64,000 bases of DNA from Talpa occidentalis (Eukaryota > Chordata > Mammalia > Eulipotyphla > Talpidae): contig NW_023601212.1 in NCBI RefSeq assembly GCF_014898055.3, positions 46,550,329-46,614,328 of the forward strand, given 5' to 3'. Below, one piece after another: positions 31,201 to 38,885 of this stretch; the first letter of the stretch is position 1; each line of letters starts with the position of its first letter. The notes under the pieces were generated by a model. It saw only the letters and a program-made list of their open reading frames with translations, was not told where the DNA came from and made no database searches. A program made the position numbers and the translations under genes.

Positions 31201-34085
31201 AGTTGCCTCTGCTGAGAGACATCAGTGAATAGAAGTCCCAGTGTGGTGCATGTCATGGGCAGGCAGGAAGGCTGCTGCCCTGCAGAGGGAGGTGGTGAAA
31301 AGAAGCACCTACAGATACCCCCTCCCCCCTCTCAGTAGTCATAAGATTGTGGTATCTCCTTGGTCAGGGCATCCCAGGTCTTGACTTGCTACCTGCTTTA
31401 GCCATTTTCTCTTCTCTGGAAGGAAAAGAGAGTCTTAAAATCCTATGTCTAGATGGATGGAGGATTTGAAATTTCAAAGCTCTGACCAAGTTCTCAGTTG
31501 GTGAACATTGTCTAGTTCACTGGGGCCTCTTCCTCCCAGAAGGCTGGAAAGCTCTTTTTTTTTTTTTTTTTAAAGATTTATTTATTGGGCCTCCCCAGTG
31601 GCGCAGTGGTTGAGCGCTGGGTTGCGAAGCTGCCCGCAGCCTCTGCAGCGCCAGTTCGATCCCCAGCTGCTCCCCGGCCACTGGAGGAGGGTCCCACATG
31701 GCGCGCAGACCTCTCCTGCCGCCCGCTGCTCCCCTCAGCAGTGTACTTCGGTCCTTCTGCCTGCTTGCTCCCTGCTCTGGCTCTGGTGAATTCTCTCACC
31801 CTCCTGCGCTTCTGACTGTACCCAGTGCTTGTATAAATAAATAAATAAATAAATCTTTTTTAAAAAAAGATTTATTTATTTATGCATACAAGAACTGGGG
31901 TATAGGCCAGAGGTGTAGGGGGTGAGAGGATTCACCAGAGACAGAATGGGGAACAGAACAGGCAGACTGAAATACACTGCTGAGGAGAGCAGTGGGTAAG
32001 ACAGGGGAAATCTGCTGTGCCATGTGGGTATCTCCCTGGCTGGGGTTCGAACTCGTGTTGCAGAGGCTGTGGATAGCTTCATAGAACTGTGTCTTAACCC
32101 CTTGCATTACCAGGGAGGCCCTCCATGCGCACTATTTTTTTTTTTTTATAGAGGCATGTTTTTATTTATTTATTTATTTAGTTTGTTTGTTTATGCATGC
32201 ACTGGGTACAGTCAGAAGCGCAGGAGGGTGAGAGAATTCACCAGAGCCAGAGCGGGGAGCAGAGCAGGCAGAAGGACCGAAGCACACTGCTGAGGGGAGC
32301 AGCGGGCGGCAGGAGAGGTCTGCGCGCCATGTGGGACCCTCCTCCGGTGGCCGGGGAGCAGCCGGGGATCGAACCGGCACTGCAGAGGCTGCGGGCAGCT
32401 TCGCAACCCAGCGCTCAACCGCTGCGCCACTGGGGAGGCCCCATGCTCACTATTTTAAGTGGCCGGAAAGACCTAGTTTGAACAGACAATAGAGCTCATG
32501 AACCTACACTTTTCCCAAGGAAAGGGAGGATGGGGATGGTGGCTCCACTGAAAGATAAACAAGATTAGAGAGAGACAGTAGCCAGGTGTCATCCTTCCAG
32601 GCCATGGGAATCCGAGAGATTGCACCACCACCATTTGTAACTCACTGTGAAGTAGCCATGCCAGGGTCAGTCAATTCATGAAAGGCCAAGTCTCACCAAA
32701 CTCCGAGAGGGAGAATGTGAGAGCCATGGCTAAAGTATAGGGAGATTAAGGAGAAAGAAGATGGCGGAACCAGACATTCACCCTTCTAGGCCAAGGGCAT
32801 CTGACAGGCTGCTCCCCCGCCTACACACTTCAGGATCCACAGAAGAGTAGCCTTGACCAAAGCCCATTAGTTCGAGAAAGGCAGCCAGTCACCAAAAACC
32901 CACCCCTCCTGAGAAGGCAAAAGGCAGCAAAGCAGCTGCACTTCCCTGGGTAATAGGAGGAGGGGCAAGGGAGAGAGATTGGGTATTTACCCTTCCTGGG
33001 TCATGGGCAACTGGAAGGCTCCAGCCCCATGCTTTGGAATCCACCACAGAGTAGCCATGTCCATGTCCAGGATTCTGCAATTCGTGAGGATTAATCAAAC
33101 AGTTATCGAACGAACCCAGCTCCCTCTGGAAACAGAATAATGAGAAAGGACAGAGAAACAGACAAAAGAGGCTTACTGGTGCCAATTGTTGCCCCACGTT
33201 GGGTCTAGGTGTTGGGGTTCAGATAATGGGCTCCTCAGGTCCCTCTGAGAAAGAATTCAGCAGATGTTTGCATTCATCAGTAGGCACGTTTATTAAGGAA
33301 AAGAGGAAAAGCAAAGACACCTGCATGAGCACAGACGGGCACTCTTAAAAGACAAGAGCTGCCTCTTGCTTTTTCCTACTGACTGTGACTCTGGTGGTGT
33401 CTTTCACAAAACCCTTCCTTAATCATTCACTGCAGGCGTGTACGCTTTTTCATACAGGACCATATAGTAAAGGGCCATATGGTCTCTGTCACAACTCAGC
33501 CCTGCCATGTAATGCAAAATCAGCTGCAGACAGTGCAAATGAATGGGCATGGCTTCTTGCCAATAAAACTCTTTATAAAAACAGATGGCAGGCCAGATTT
33601 GGCCCTCAGGCACAGGTTGTTGCCCCTGACCTACTGTGTGATGATCCAGCCTTGCCTTGGTCTTGTGGGAGATGAACTTGTGAGTAGGCGAGGAAGTTTA
33701 AATATAGAGTTTCAGGCTGTGATGGGGTTAGGTTAGGGAGGCCTTCCGGGGAAGCAGGGAGTGGGATGAACCAAGGACCTGAAGATCAGAGGGGAATTGG
33801 ACAGACAGAATGGGGAGAATGTTCCCAGTTGAGGGGACTGCCCTGCAAAAGCCTGTATGTGTGGGAGATGATGGTGATTTGGTGACCCCTTGTTGAGTCC
33901 AGTTCCTTTCCCCTCCCCCTCCTCCAGGCACCTTCAAGATCCAGAAAACTCGATTACAGCACGAGGGCTTTGACCCAGGCCAGACCTCGGACCGACTCTT
34001 CTTCCTGGACCTGAAGCAGGGCCACTACCTGCCGCTGGACCAGGGTGTCTACACCCGCATCTGCTCAGGCGCCTTTGCCCTCTGA
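6995..34085 (+). CDS. SLC27A1: Long-chain fatty acid transport protein 1 / acyl-CoA synthetase, 12 coding exons, 646 aa
   Basis: Coding exons: 6995-7161, 16735-17129, 17267-17428, 17526-17595, 18334-18425, 18499-18608, 24431-24640, 25770-25896, 25983-26120, 26191-26355, 26721-26867, 33928-34085. Phases agree at all 11 junctions and the sum is 646 codons plus TGA, the human FATP1 length. Known role: uptake of long-chain fatty acids coupled to CoA activation at plasma and internal membranes, prominent in fat and muscle. Seen: a hydrophobic N-terminal segment at residues 10-36; the AMP-binding motif [12 protein letters not shown] at 246-257 (exon 4); YGATECNCS at 387-395 (exon 7); the FATP/VLACS signature [12 protein letters not shown] at 512-523 (exon 10); C-terminus ICSGAFAL. 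The start codon was chosen because [10 protein letters not shown] matches the human N-terminus, although an in-frame ATG also exists at 6713 with no stop between. Introns are GT-AG except intron 10, which is GC-AG. No frameshift or premature stop. Identity is very secure; exon ends are from reading, not from RNA. Confidence 0.97.
8290..8840. repeat. L2-like fragment in SLC27A1 intron 1
   Basis: The phrase 'ggggcctttgcacttgct...cctggactgctctttcc' followed by 'aaatatcacctcctcagagag' is the characteristic 3' part of L2 LINEs. Confidence 0.6.
8845..9070 (+). repeat. MIR SINE, nearly full length
   Basis: Runs from 'ccaacatttactgagtgcc' through 'taaattgaggcacaaagtgg' to 'aggatttgaatccag', in the full MIR order. 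Confidence 0.75.
9400..10010 (+). mobile_element. MaLR-like LTR with an internal insertion
   Basis: Both ends resemble an MLT1-type LTR ('actcctggtcc', 'ggtgatttgttacacagca...ctgactaatag'). The middle (about 9530-9720) is foreign and resembles sequence at 25100-25220 ('gagaaaaaaacaat'). Confidence 0.45.
10015..10170 (+). repeat. MIR-like fragment
   Basis: 'tgtaccaggccatgtcctaa' through 'aacacacagtcagggagg' follows the MIR order. Diverged. Confidence 0.4.
10890..11260 (-). repeat. MIR-like fragment, antisense
   Basis: 'ttcgcttctctgagctgcc...tcatctgtc' and 'tagcacacagtaggtgctca' are the antisense MIR order (fragment strongest at 11100-11250). Confidence 0.6.
11355..11617 (-). repeat. tRNA-derived SINE with perfect 15 bp target duplication
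   Basis: Older-type copy in SLC27A1 intron 1. Flanked by identical taatgttttacattt at 11340-11354 and 11618-11632, so the insertion borders are exact. Confidence 0.93.
11760..11835 (-). repeat. SINE 5' fragment
   Basis: Only the tRNA-like head is present, from 'ctcagggatcgaact' to 'agggaggccc'. The 3' part is absent. Confidence 0.75.
12395..12640. mobile_element. L1 3' UTR-type fragment
   Basis: 'aaattgagatataattgaca' followed by 'tttcaggtgtacaacataa' is a well-known mammalian-wide L1 3' region. Confidence 0.7.
13210..13461 (-). repeat. tRNA-derived SINE
   Basis: Flanked by identical cttgttctctttta at 13196-13209 and 13462-13475. The older type. Confidence 0.92.
13552..13850 (-). repeat. 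tRNA-derived SINE, younger type
   Basis: Carries the younger 'agtactgggtacagtcagaag' sequence. Its tail contains (gatt)n and (catac)n expansions. Flanks cccagcagctgttcctt and cccagcagctgctcctt differ by one base. Confidence 0.92.
14226..14539 (-). repeat. Younger-type SINE with 3' tag sequence
   Basis: Between its A-rich tail and final poly(A) lies aatagaggcatgtttt (antisense reading). The same tag is in the copy at 32139-32440. Flanks [13 protein letters not shown] repeated on both sides. Confidence 0.92.
14940..15330. other. Unassigned repeat-like sequence
   Basis: Begins 'ggagaaatcgggcggcactc' and reads like part of an LTR ('gagatttatttgtcacactggc'). It directly precedes the ERV LTR at 15335. 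Family not recognised. Confidence 0.3.
15335..15695 (-). mobile_element. ERV LTR, minus orientation
   Basis: Reads like the LTRs at 27690-28135 and 33210-33385: 'ttcttaggtccctctgagaaa' at the U5 end, repeated 'gactgataatcctttctgc' in U3, and a purine-rich run in the minus sense just beyond (15683-15700), fitting a polypurine tract. Includes a (gggtt)n stretch at 15526-15548. Confidence 0.6.
15696..16230 (-). mobile_element. ERV internal sequence, minus orientation
   Basis: 'aagggggctaagatatggtctctctaaggc' and 'gcagagtccaaggggtgg' (split here) recur diverged at 28810-28960, so this is the same element internal part. No intact reading frame. Confidence 0.5.
17860..18270. repeat. L2-like fragment in SLC27A1 intron 4
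   Basis: 'ggacctttgcacgtgctgtgc' region and 'ccttcagctgctctctgcc' follow the L2 3' end. Confidence 0.55.
18715..18845 (+). repeat. MIR fragment
   Basis: 'ttttgcagatggagaaactg' preceded by 'cctcctaactagtaggca' is the MIR core. Confidence 0.6.
19586..19747 (+). repeat. Chimeric SINE: SINE 5' half joined to unrelated A-rich 3' end
   Basis: Positions 19586-19685 are the younger SINE head, including the promoter boxes. From about 19686 the sequence changes to an A-rich segment with 'gaaataaggtcaattaaatg', not seen in other copies. Identical 16 bp flanks aaagatgaaagaactg (19570-19585 and 19748-19763) show both halves arrived in one insertion. Confidence 0.85.
19770..20234 (+). mobile_element. L1 3' region, left part
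   Basis: 'caacccaagtgtccactgat' and 'gaatggataaaatgtggt' are typical of L1M 3' ends. The same L1 resumes after the SINE, at 20569-20880. Confidence 0.75.
20235..20568 (-). repeat. Younger-type SINE with extra 3' sequence inside its target duplication
   Basis: Flanks aaaaggaaagaaa are identical at 20222-20234 and 20569-20581. The SINE proper is 20290-20568; the other 55 bp (20235-20289) lie between the SINE poly(A) and the duplication and hold a second poly(A). It is inserted in an L1 fragment. Confidence 0.9.
20569..20885 (+). mobile_element. L1 3' region, right part
   Basis: Continues the L1 from 20234 ('gatgaaataagccagatata', 'ggtgggtgccaggggctggg'). Confidence 0.75.
21639..22187 (-). repeat. 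Older-type SINE split by a younger SINE
   Basis: The outer copy has identical flanks cctggaagtggacttt at 21623-21638 and 22188-22203. Its A-rich tail is interrupted by the element at 21668-21932. Confidence 0.92.
21668..21932 (-). repeat. Younger-type SINE nested in an older SINE
   Basis: Flanks agattcatttattt at 21654-21667 and 21933-21946 are identical and consist of the outer SINE tail, which proves the order of insertion. Confidence 0.93.
22325..22600 (+). repeat. tRNA-derived SINE, older type
   Basis: Complete copy with a clean poly(A). Flanks agaaattctgtcttgt and agaaattctatcttgt differ by one base. Confidence 0.93.
22620..24430. other. SLC27A1 intron 6, right part
   Basis: No recent repeat. 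Fragments at 23600-23800 (L2-like, 'gcacagcagttgcaaaaggcc') and 23850-23945 (MIR antisense, 'gcctcagtttctctctctgt') are visible. The rest is unassigned. Confidence 0.4.
24930..25060 (-). repeat. MIR antisense fragment
   Basis: 'acctcaatttcctcatctgt' with flanking 'caagccactcagctcc' is the antisense MIR core. Confidence 0.6.
26356..26361 (+). other. GC donor splice site of SLC27A1 intron 10
   Basis: The frame requires exon 10 to end at 26355, followed by gcaagt instead of gtaagt. The context CAG|GCAAGT is the strong form seen at GC-AG introns, and the acceptor (ctgtctccag, ending 26720) is normal. No GT nearby keeps both frame and the conserved VPG-VEG junction. Confidence 0.85.
26868..27660. 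other. SLC27A1 intron 11, left part
   Basis: AT-rich sequence with L1-like stretches ('aagtctttccaattctagtg') and CA-rich patches at 27496-27510. No gene seen. Confidence 0.35.
27690..28135 (+). mobile_element. ERV LTR, plus orientation
   Basis: U3 with TATA-like 'cattataaaagaat' (27966-27979), poly(A) signal 'caataaacttgcc' (28061-28073) and U5 end 'gagggacccaaaaacccca'. Its U3 is repeated in inverted orientation immediately to the right. Confidence 0.65.
28150..28745 (-). mobile_element. ERV LTR U3, minus orientation, with a SINE inside
   Basis: The reverse complement follows 27700-27990 closely ('cacaaggacaaacagcagag' against 'cacaaggacagacaccagag'). The R-U5 part is missing. A SINE splits it at 28348-28617. 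Confidence 0.6.
28348..28617 (-). repeat. tRNA-derived SINE in an LTR
   Basis: Older-type copy. Flanks ccatattag and ccatatcag are a diverged target duplication made of LTR sequence. Confidence 0.9.
28746..29500 (-). mobile_element. ERV internal 3' region, related to 15696-16230 and 1990-2520
   Basis: The left part matches 15696-16000; the right part (29041-29500) matches 2050-2520. In the minus sense the order is env-like sequence, then the LTR at 28745. No long frame survives. Confidence 0.55.
29527..29808 (+). repeat. tRNA-derived SINE, older type
   Basis: Flanks gttaggatccag and gttaggatgcag. Full length with (aaat)n tail. Confidence 0.92.
29820..30845 (-). mobile_element. Probable ERV internal sequence, unassigned
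   Basis: Lies between ERV parts of the same orientation. Contains a decayed region with minus frames of 90-107 codons (29916-30188, 30053-30376) that I cannot assign. ERV origin is inferred from position. Confidence 0.35.
30846..31053 (-). repeat. SINE with internal deletion
   Basis: Lacks about 60 bp around the junction 'ggtctgctgcagaggctgc', joining the tail half directly to the head. Flanked by gttatattta on both sides. Confidence 0.88.
31552..32121 (-). repeat. Older-type SINE split by a plus-strand SINE
   Basis: Outer copy with poly(T) and tail at 31552-31586 and body at 31866-32121. Head ends 'ccagggaggccc'. Confidence 0.88.
31587..31865 (+). repeat. Younger SINE nested in the tail of an older SINE, opposite strand
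   Basis: Flanks aaagatttatttatt (31572-31586 and 31866-31880) are the outer SINE tail. Opposite orientation to its host gives a hairpin-capable pair. Confidence 0.92.
32139..32440 (-). repeat. Younger-type SINE with 3' tag sequence
   Basis: Flanks ccatgcgcactatttt and ccatgctcactatttt. Carries tatagaggcatgttttt between tail and poly(T), the same tag as the copy at 14226-14539. Confidence 0.92.
32460..33209 (-). mobile_element. ERV leader with three degenerate tandem repeats and a PBS-like site
   Basis: Three related units of about 200 bp share 'gagtagcc' cores at about 32650, 32845 and 33048. Next to the LTR, 33191-33207 reads in the minus sense as tagacccaacgtggggc, close to a tRNA-Lys primer-binding site. 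This is the 5' end of a minus-strand provirus remnant. Confidence 0.55.
33210..33385 (-). mobile_element. ERV LTR R-U5 part, minus orientation
   Basis: Starts tgttggggttc (LTR end in the minus sense), contains 'aggtccctctgagaaagaat' and 'cgtttattaaggaaaagagg'. Truncated on its U3 side. Confidence 0.6.
33455..33645 (+). mobile_element. MER5A-like hAT-Charlie MITE
   Basis: 'gggccatatggtctctgtca' followed by 'ccaataaaactctttataaa' and 'ggccagatttggccctcagg' is the MER5A order. Confidence 0.75.
33720..33870. repeat. L2-like fragment
   Basis: 'ggaggccttccggggaagca' with 'gacctgaagatcagagggg' and 'gcaaaagcctgtatgtgtg' follows L2. It lies just before the last SLC27A1 exon. Confidence 0.45.
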
Positions 34086-35242
34086 CACTCCTCCCCTGTG
34101 TGCTGAAACCTCTCAGTTGGGCCCATTGGGGGGTGGCCGGGGAGCCTGACAGCCCTGCCCCATCCTGGGGTGGAGAAACAATCCCAGAGGAGCCTGCACC
34201 TCCCCCTGCTTCATTCCTCTCTCCCACTTCCCTGTCCCCCACACCCCCAACTCCTGGGGTGCCCTGCCCTGCCTGTCTTCCTGCTCCCAAGTCGGTGTCT
34301 GTCTGTGCATCTTTCTTTCCTGCTAGTCCCTGCTGCTCACATCTGTCCTCTTTTCCTCCTCTTCCTTCTCCATCTTCTGCCAGAATGGAGCAGACATTTC
34401 CTGGGAGCTTGGCAATTGCCAGTCCTGGTGCCCCTGGGGATGACCCAGGAGACCTAGAGTGGGGCCTCCCTCTCCTTTCAGCTGTGCCTTCAGGAGCCCC
34501 TATCCAGGCCTCCCTAGGCCACTGGGCTCCAGGATGTTGTAGCCCTGCGTGAGCTTCAGGCAGGCGCTCTGCCCTCCCTCCTGAACTAAGAGCAAGGGGT
34601 GGTCTGCCAGGCTCACCCAGGTTGGGGTGGGGAATCAGCAGGGCGTGTCCAGGTCAGCTGGAAATCCTCTCAACTGGGCCAATAACCTTGTGCACTCCCT
34701 GACCCTGATGGGTCTCCCCTGCCCTGCCTGCCCTTCCTGATATCCCAGAAGCTTCCAGAATTGACTTGTGACCACTGGATGTCATCCATGCCAAACGTCT
34801 CAGGGCCCTGGACACTGTGCTGTGTGCTGCTCAGCCTGCCACTCAGATGGCACTGTCCTTGGAAGAGGCCTCTTGGTGTCCCCCTCCAGCATGGCTGCTG
34901 GTGGGACCCATGAGAATGTCAGTGTGAAGTAGGGGGTGGTCTCCTGCCTGGGGATGGAATCTGAGGTCAGGGCCTCCAGCCCATTGAGCGTCCCTCCTGA
35001 CCTTGCTAGTGACAATTCAGCCTGTGATGTGGTGACCACTCAGACAACTCTCCTGGGGTGATTTGGATGTCCTTGGTGACCCTTGGTGGCTCATCCCACA
35101 GTCAAAATGTTGGGGCTAGCCACCCCATCCAACCCTCCCTCATGCAGCACCATCTAGCCCCTTAAGTAGTGGGGACAAGTAGCAAGTGGCTATACAGGCC
35201 TATCCAAGCACGGAGGTTTTGTCTCCTAGTTGAGTTTTAAAA

Positions 35243-35248
35243 AATAAA
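35243..35248 (+). terminator. AATAAA poly(A) signal, likely SLC27A1 3' end
   Basis: AATAAA lies about 1.16 kb after the SLC27A1 stop codon in sequence without repeats. A second AATAAA at 35955-35960 could serve a longer 3' UTR of about 1.9 kb. Which one is used cannot be told from DNA alone. Confidence 0.55.
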
Positions 35249-35269
35249 CCTGCTGAGCATCCGGGGCCT

Positions 35270-36205
35270 AATGGGAGCACAGCCATTTACTTTTAGTCCC
35301 CGTGTGGCATGGAAGCCTTCCAGGGGTTCAGCAGGACCCTCACCTAGGACACATACTTGCCATACACACATCACGCTCTGCCTTTTCTCACTGTTTCCTG
35401 TTGCCTGTCAGCCCACCTTCAAGACCTTGGGGACTAGGACAAGTACCTTAGTGCTCTCACCACTTCCCTGCAGCCTGCAGTCTCAGGAAGCACCACCTCA
35501 ATCTGCCTGTGGGTTGTGGCAGGTGCTCAGGATGGCCCAGAGCAGAGGATGTTCCCTGGCACTTCTGGCTGCCCCAGAAGGGTGTCTCTGTGTGTAAGGA
35601 GCCAGCAGGTGGGGCCAGAGATTTGGGTAACAGTTCTGGACCTACAACAGTGACTGTCTGAGTTGGGACTCAAAGTCGGGACATGAAGCTCTGGATTCTA
35701 TGCTCAGCTGTCACCTGCTGCTCCCCACGCCTTCCATGCTGGAATGTTTGCACTTCAAGAAAGTGGAGCATCTGCTGGAAGGGGAGGACGCCGGACCATG
35801 GGGTGAAGGCATAGACAGGCCTCCTCTGCCTCAACGGTGGATGAGCCATCCATGTCCGAGCTTGTCCTTGGACTCCTGTGGTCTGCAAGGAGGGGGGTGC
35901 AGGTGGAGAAGCAGCCAGCCGTGGCTCATGGGTATGGTGTGCCCTGCTGTGCCAAATAAACAAGTGCATCCTGATAATGCCCCTTTAGAAGTCACCTACA
36001 GACCACCTGTGGAGGGGTCATCATGGTCCCTGTTGTAATGATAAGGAAACTGAGGCACAGGGTGGGGGTGTGTGTGAAGATACTGAGGGAGTGCTTGGTG
36101 AGAAAGTGGCCCAGCAGGGACCTTCCTTGCCCCAAAGCCTGTGACTCCAGCTGTTACAGCTTAAGAAATTAGCTCTGGATCCTGATGATTCTTAGGTCTG
36201 ATCCC
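35270..36205. other. SLC27A1 downstream flank
   Basis: No gene or clear repeat. If the AATAAA at 35955 is used, most of it is SLC27A1 3' UTR. Confidence 0.35.
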
Positions 36206-36209
36206 CATG

Positions 36210-36690
36210 TTCTTTTAAAAATTAATTGATTAATTAGAGCAGTTTTTGCTTTATAGAAACATGAGGGGACTGTACATGGAGTTCCCATCAACCCTGTCCC
36301 CAGGCACCTCAGCTCCGGGTAGATACATTAGTTTGCCATTTGTTGCAATTGCTGAGCTGATAGCAATATGTTCTCAAGTGCTGCACTGACAAAAGAGTTC
36401 ACTCTGTGTTATTTGTTCATGGACTGGCAAATACAACATCACATAATACTTGCACTGCCCTAAAATTCCCTGGCTCCACCTCTCTGTATCTTCTCCTGGA
36501 ACCCCTGGTAACCACTAATCTTTGCACCATCTCTATAGTTATGCATTTTCCACAATGCGTGCACTTGCAATCACACAATGTGTAGCCTTTCAGACCAGCT
36601 TCTTTCACTTAGCAAGAGGCACTGAGGGTCCCCCCATGCCTTTTTTTCATAGCTCTATTTTTTTAATGCTAAATGAGAAGCCCTGTGACT
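36210..36690. mobile_element. Old L1 fragment
   Basis: 'cctggaacccctggtaacca' and 'cagaccagcttctttcactt' are typical of L1M-type LINEs. Confidence 0.65.
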
Positions 36691-37150
36691 TGCCCCCCAG
36701 AACCCTCATAAATCAGGAGGAAAGCTGGCATCAGAAAGCACACTGTCCTGAACCTCTCCTTTGTGGAGGGTCTTAGGAGTGTAGAGAAAGGACTTTTGTA
36801 TCTGTGACCTGGGAAGAGAAACTTGCCCCAGTGAGGCATGTTGGACAGTGCTCTATGAGAGGCAGGGACGTGTGAGGGACAAGGAAGGAGCAGCAGTTTC
36901 CAGAGGAATGGGGTAGAGATGAGAGCCTTTGAAGGAGGGGCAGCTTCAGACTGGGCCCCTTCCTCTTGCCCTACCCTGTTCCAGCAGGGAGGTCACCTGT
37001 GGGAAGAGTCCAGGCTCTTTGGTCTGCCCTGCCATCCTGCAGGCTCCTCCTTCAACTGGTTTCCAGGTTGGCTGACTCCCGTGCCTTTACCCCTACTGCC
37101 TCTGGTGCCTGAACTGTCACTCCTCCCTGTGCCTGGGCGACTCCTACAGA
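36691..37150. other. Spacer, nothing recognised
   Basis: Unique-looking sequence between two L1 fragments; no open frame of interest. Confidence 0.4.
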
Positions 37151-37737
37151 TGTGATAATTGAGATGTCACTCACATACTGTGAAATCCACCCTTCTAAAA
37201 TTGTATGACTCTGCAGCTTTTAGTATAGTGTCGTACAACCATCTCATCTATCTAGTTCCAGAACAATAAATAATCCCATTGCATCTCCTCCGGCTCCTGA
37301 CAACCACTAATCTACTTTCTGTTTCCATGGATTTGCGTGTTCTGGATATTCCATATAAATGAATTGTACAGGATGTGGGCTTTTGTGTCTGGCATCTTTC
37401 ATTCAGCTTGATATTAAGAATCATCTGGGTTACAGTTCATTCCTTTTCATGGCCAAATACTATTTATTAGAATGGAGTACCATATTACAAACTTTCACTA
37501 GTTGATGGACAATGAGTTATTCCCACATGTTTTTGTGTGTACATATTTTTAATTCTCTTGGTTATGAAAATAGGTTATGTGTTAAGATAACATAACTTAG
37601 CACAGTTTGAGGAACCACCAGACTGTTTTCCAAATGACTGCCATTTTATATTCCCACCACTAGCAGTACATGCTGGAGTTCCAGTTTCCCTCATCCTCAC
37701 TGGTACTTACCTATATTTAAAAAAAAATTCATTCTAT

Positions 37738-38012
37738 GGGCCTCCCCAGTGGCGCAGCGGTTGAGCGCTGGGTTGCGAGGCTGCCCGAAGCCTCTGTGGC
37801 GCCGGTTCTATCCCCGGCTGCTCCCCGGCAACTGGAGGAGGGTCTCACATGGCGTGCAGACCTCTCCTGCCGCCCGCTGCTCCCCTCTGCAGTGTACTTC
37901 AGTCCTTCTGCCTGCTCTGCTCCCCGCTCTGGCTCTGGTGAATTCTCTCACCCTCCTGCGCTTCTGACTGTACCCAGTGCTTGTATAAATAAATAAATCT
38001 TTAAAAAAAAAA
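37738..38012 (+). repeat. Younger-type SINE
   Basis: Flanks attcattcta and agtcattcta. Tail-to-tail with the SINE at 38051, 38 bp away. Confidence 0.92.
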
Positions 38013-38050
38013 AGTCATTCTAGTAGGTGCGAGGTGATACCTCATTGTGT

Positions 38051-38305
38051 TTTTTTTTTAAAGATTTATTTATGCATATAAGAACTGGGGTACAGGCCAG
38101 AGGTGTGGGGGATGAGAGGATTCACCAGAGACAGAGCGCGGAACAGAACAAGCAGACTGAATGAAATATACTGCTGAGGGGAGTAGCAGGCGAGTCACAA
38201 ATACACTGCTGTGCCATGTGGGTAGCTCCCTGGCTGGGGATCAAATTCGTGCTGCCAATAGCTTCATAGGTTGAGTCTTAACTCCTTGCACCACCAGGGA
38301 GGCCC
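38051..38305 (-). repeat. Older-type SINE
   Basis: Flanks ctcattgtg at 38041-38049 and 38306-38314. The L1 reading resumes directly after. Confidence 0.92.
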
Positions 38306-38601
38306 CTCATTGTGGTTTTGATTTGCATTTTCTTGATGGCCAATGAGCAGCCCACCTTTTCATCTACTTATCAGCCATGTGTATATCTTCCTTGGAGAAA
38401 TGTCTATTCAGAACCCCTGCCCATTTTAAAATTAGGTTGTCTTTTTATTGAGTTATGAGAGTTCTTAATATAGTCTGTACACTGCACCCTTATATATGAT
38501 TTGTGATTTTCTCTGTCCAGTGGGCTATCTTTTCACTTGGTATTATTTGAAATACAAAAGTTTTAAATTTTTATGAGGTCCAGTTTATTGACTTGTCTTT
38601 T

Positions 38602-38885
38602 TTTTATTTTTATTTTTTTTAAAGATTTATTTATTTATATAAGCACTGGGTACAGTCAGAAGCGCAGGAGGGTGAGAGAATTCCCCAGAGCCAGGGCAGG
38701 GAGTAGAACAGGCAGAAGCACCCAAGTACACTGCTGAGGGGAGCAGCGGGCGGCAGGAGAGGTCTGCGCGCCATGTGGGACCCTCCTCCGGTGGCCAGGG
38801 AGCAGCCGGGGATCGAACCGGCGCTGCAGAGGCTGCGGGCAGTTTCGCAACCCAGCGTTCAACCACTGCGCCACCAGGGAGGCCC
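38602..38885 (-). repeat. Younger-type SINE
   Basis: Complete copy inside L1 sequence. The target duplication is not obvious. Confidence 0.9.

Noticed and set aside
32212..32430. A recurring 72-86 residue open frame (beginning like [12 protein letters not shown] or VERWVAKLP) at many loci, which looks like a protein family
   Set aside because: It is the sense reading of the younger tRNA-derived SINE (here, 14311-14529, 38656-38874, 55280-55540 and others). It overlaps the Pol III promoter boxes and varies by indels between copies; no gene is implied.
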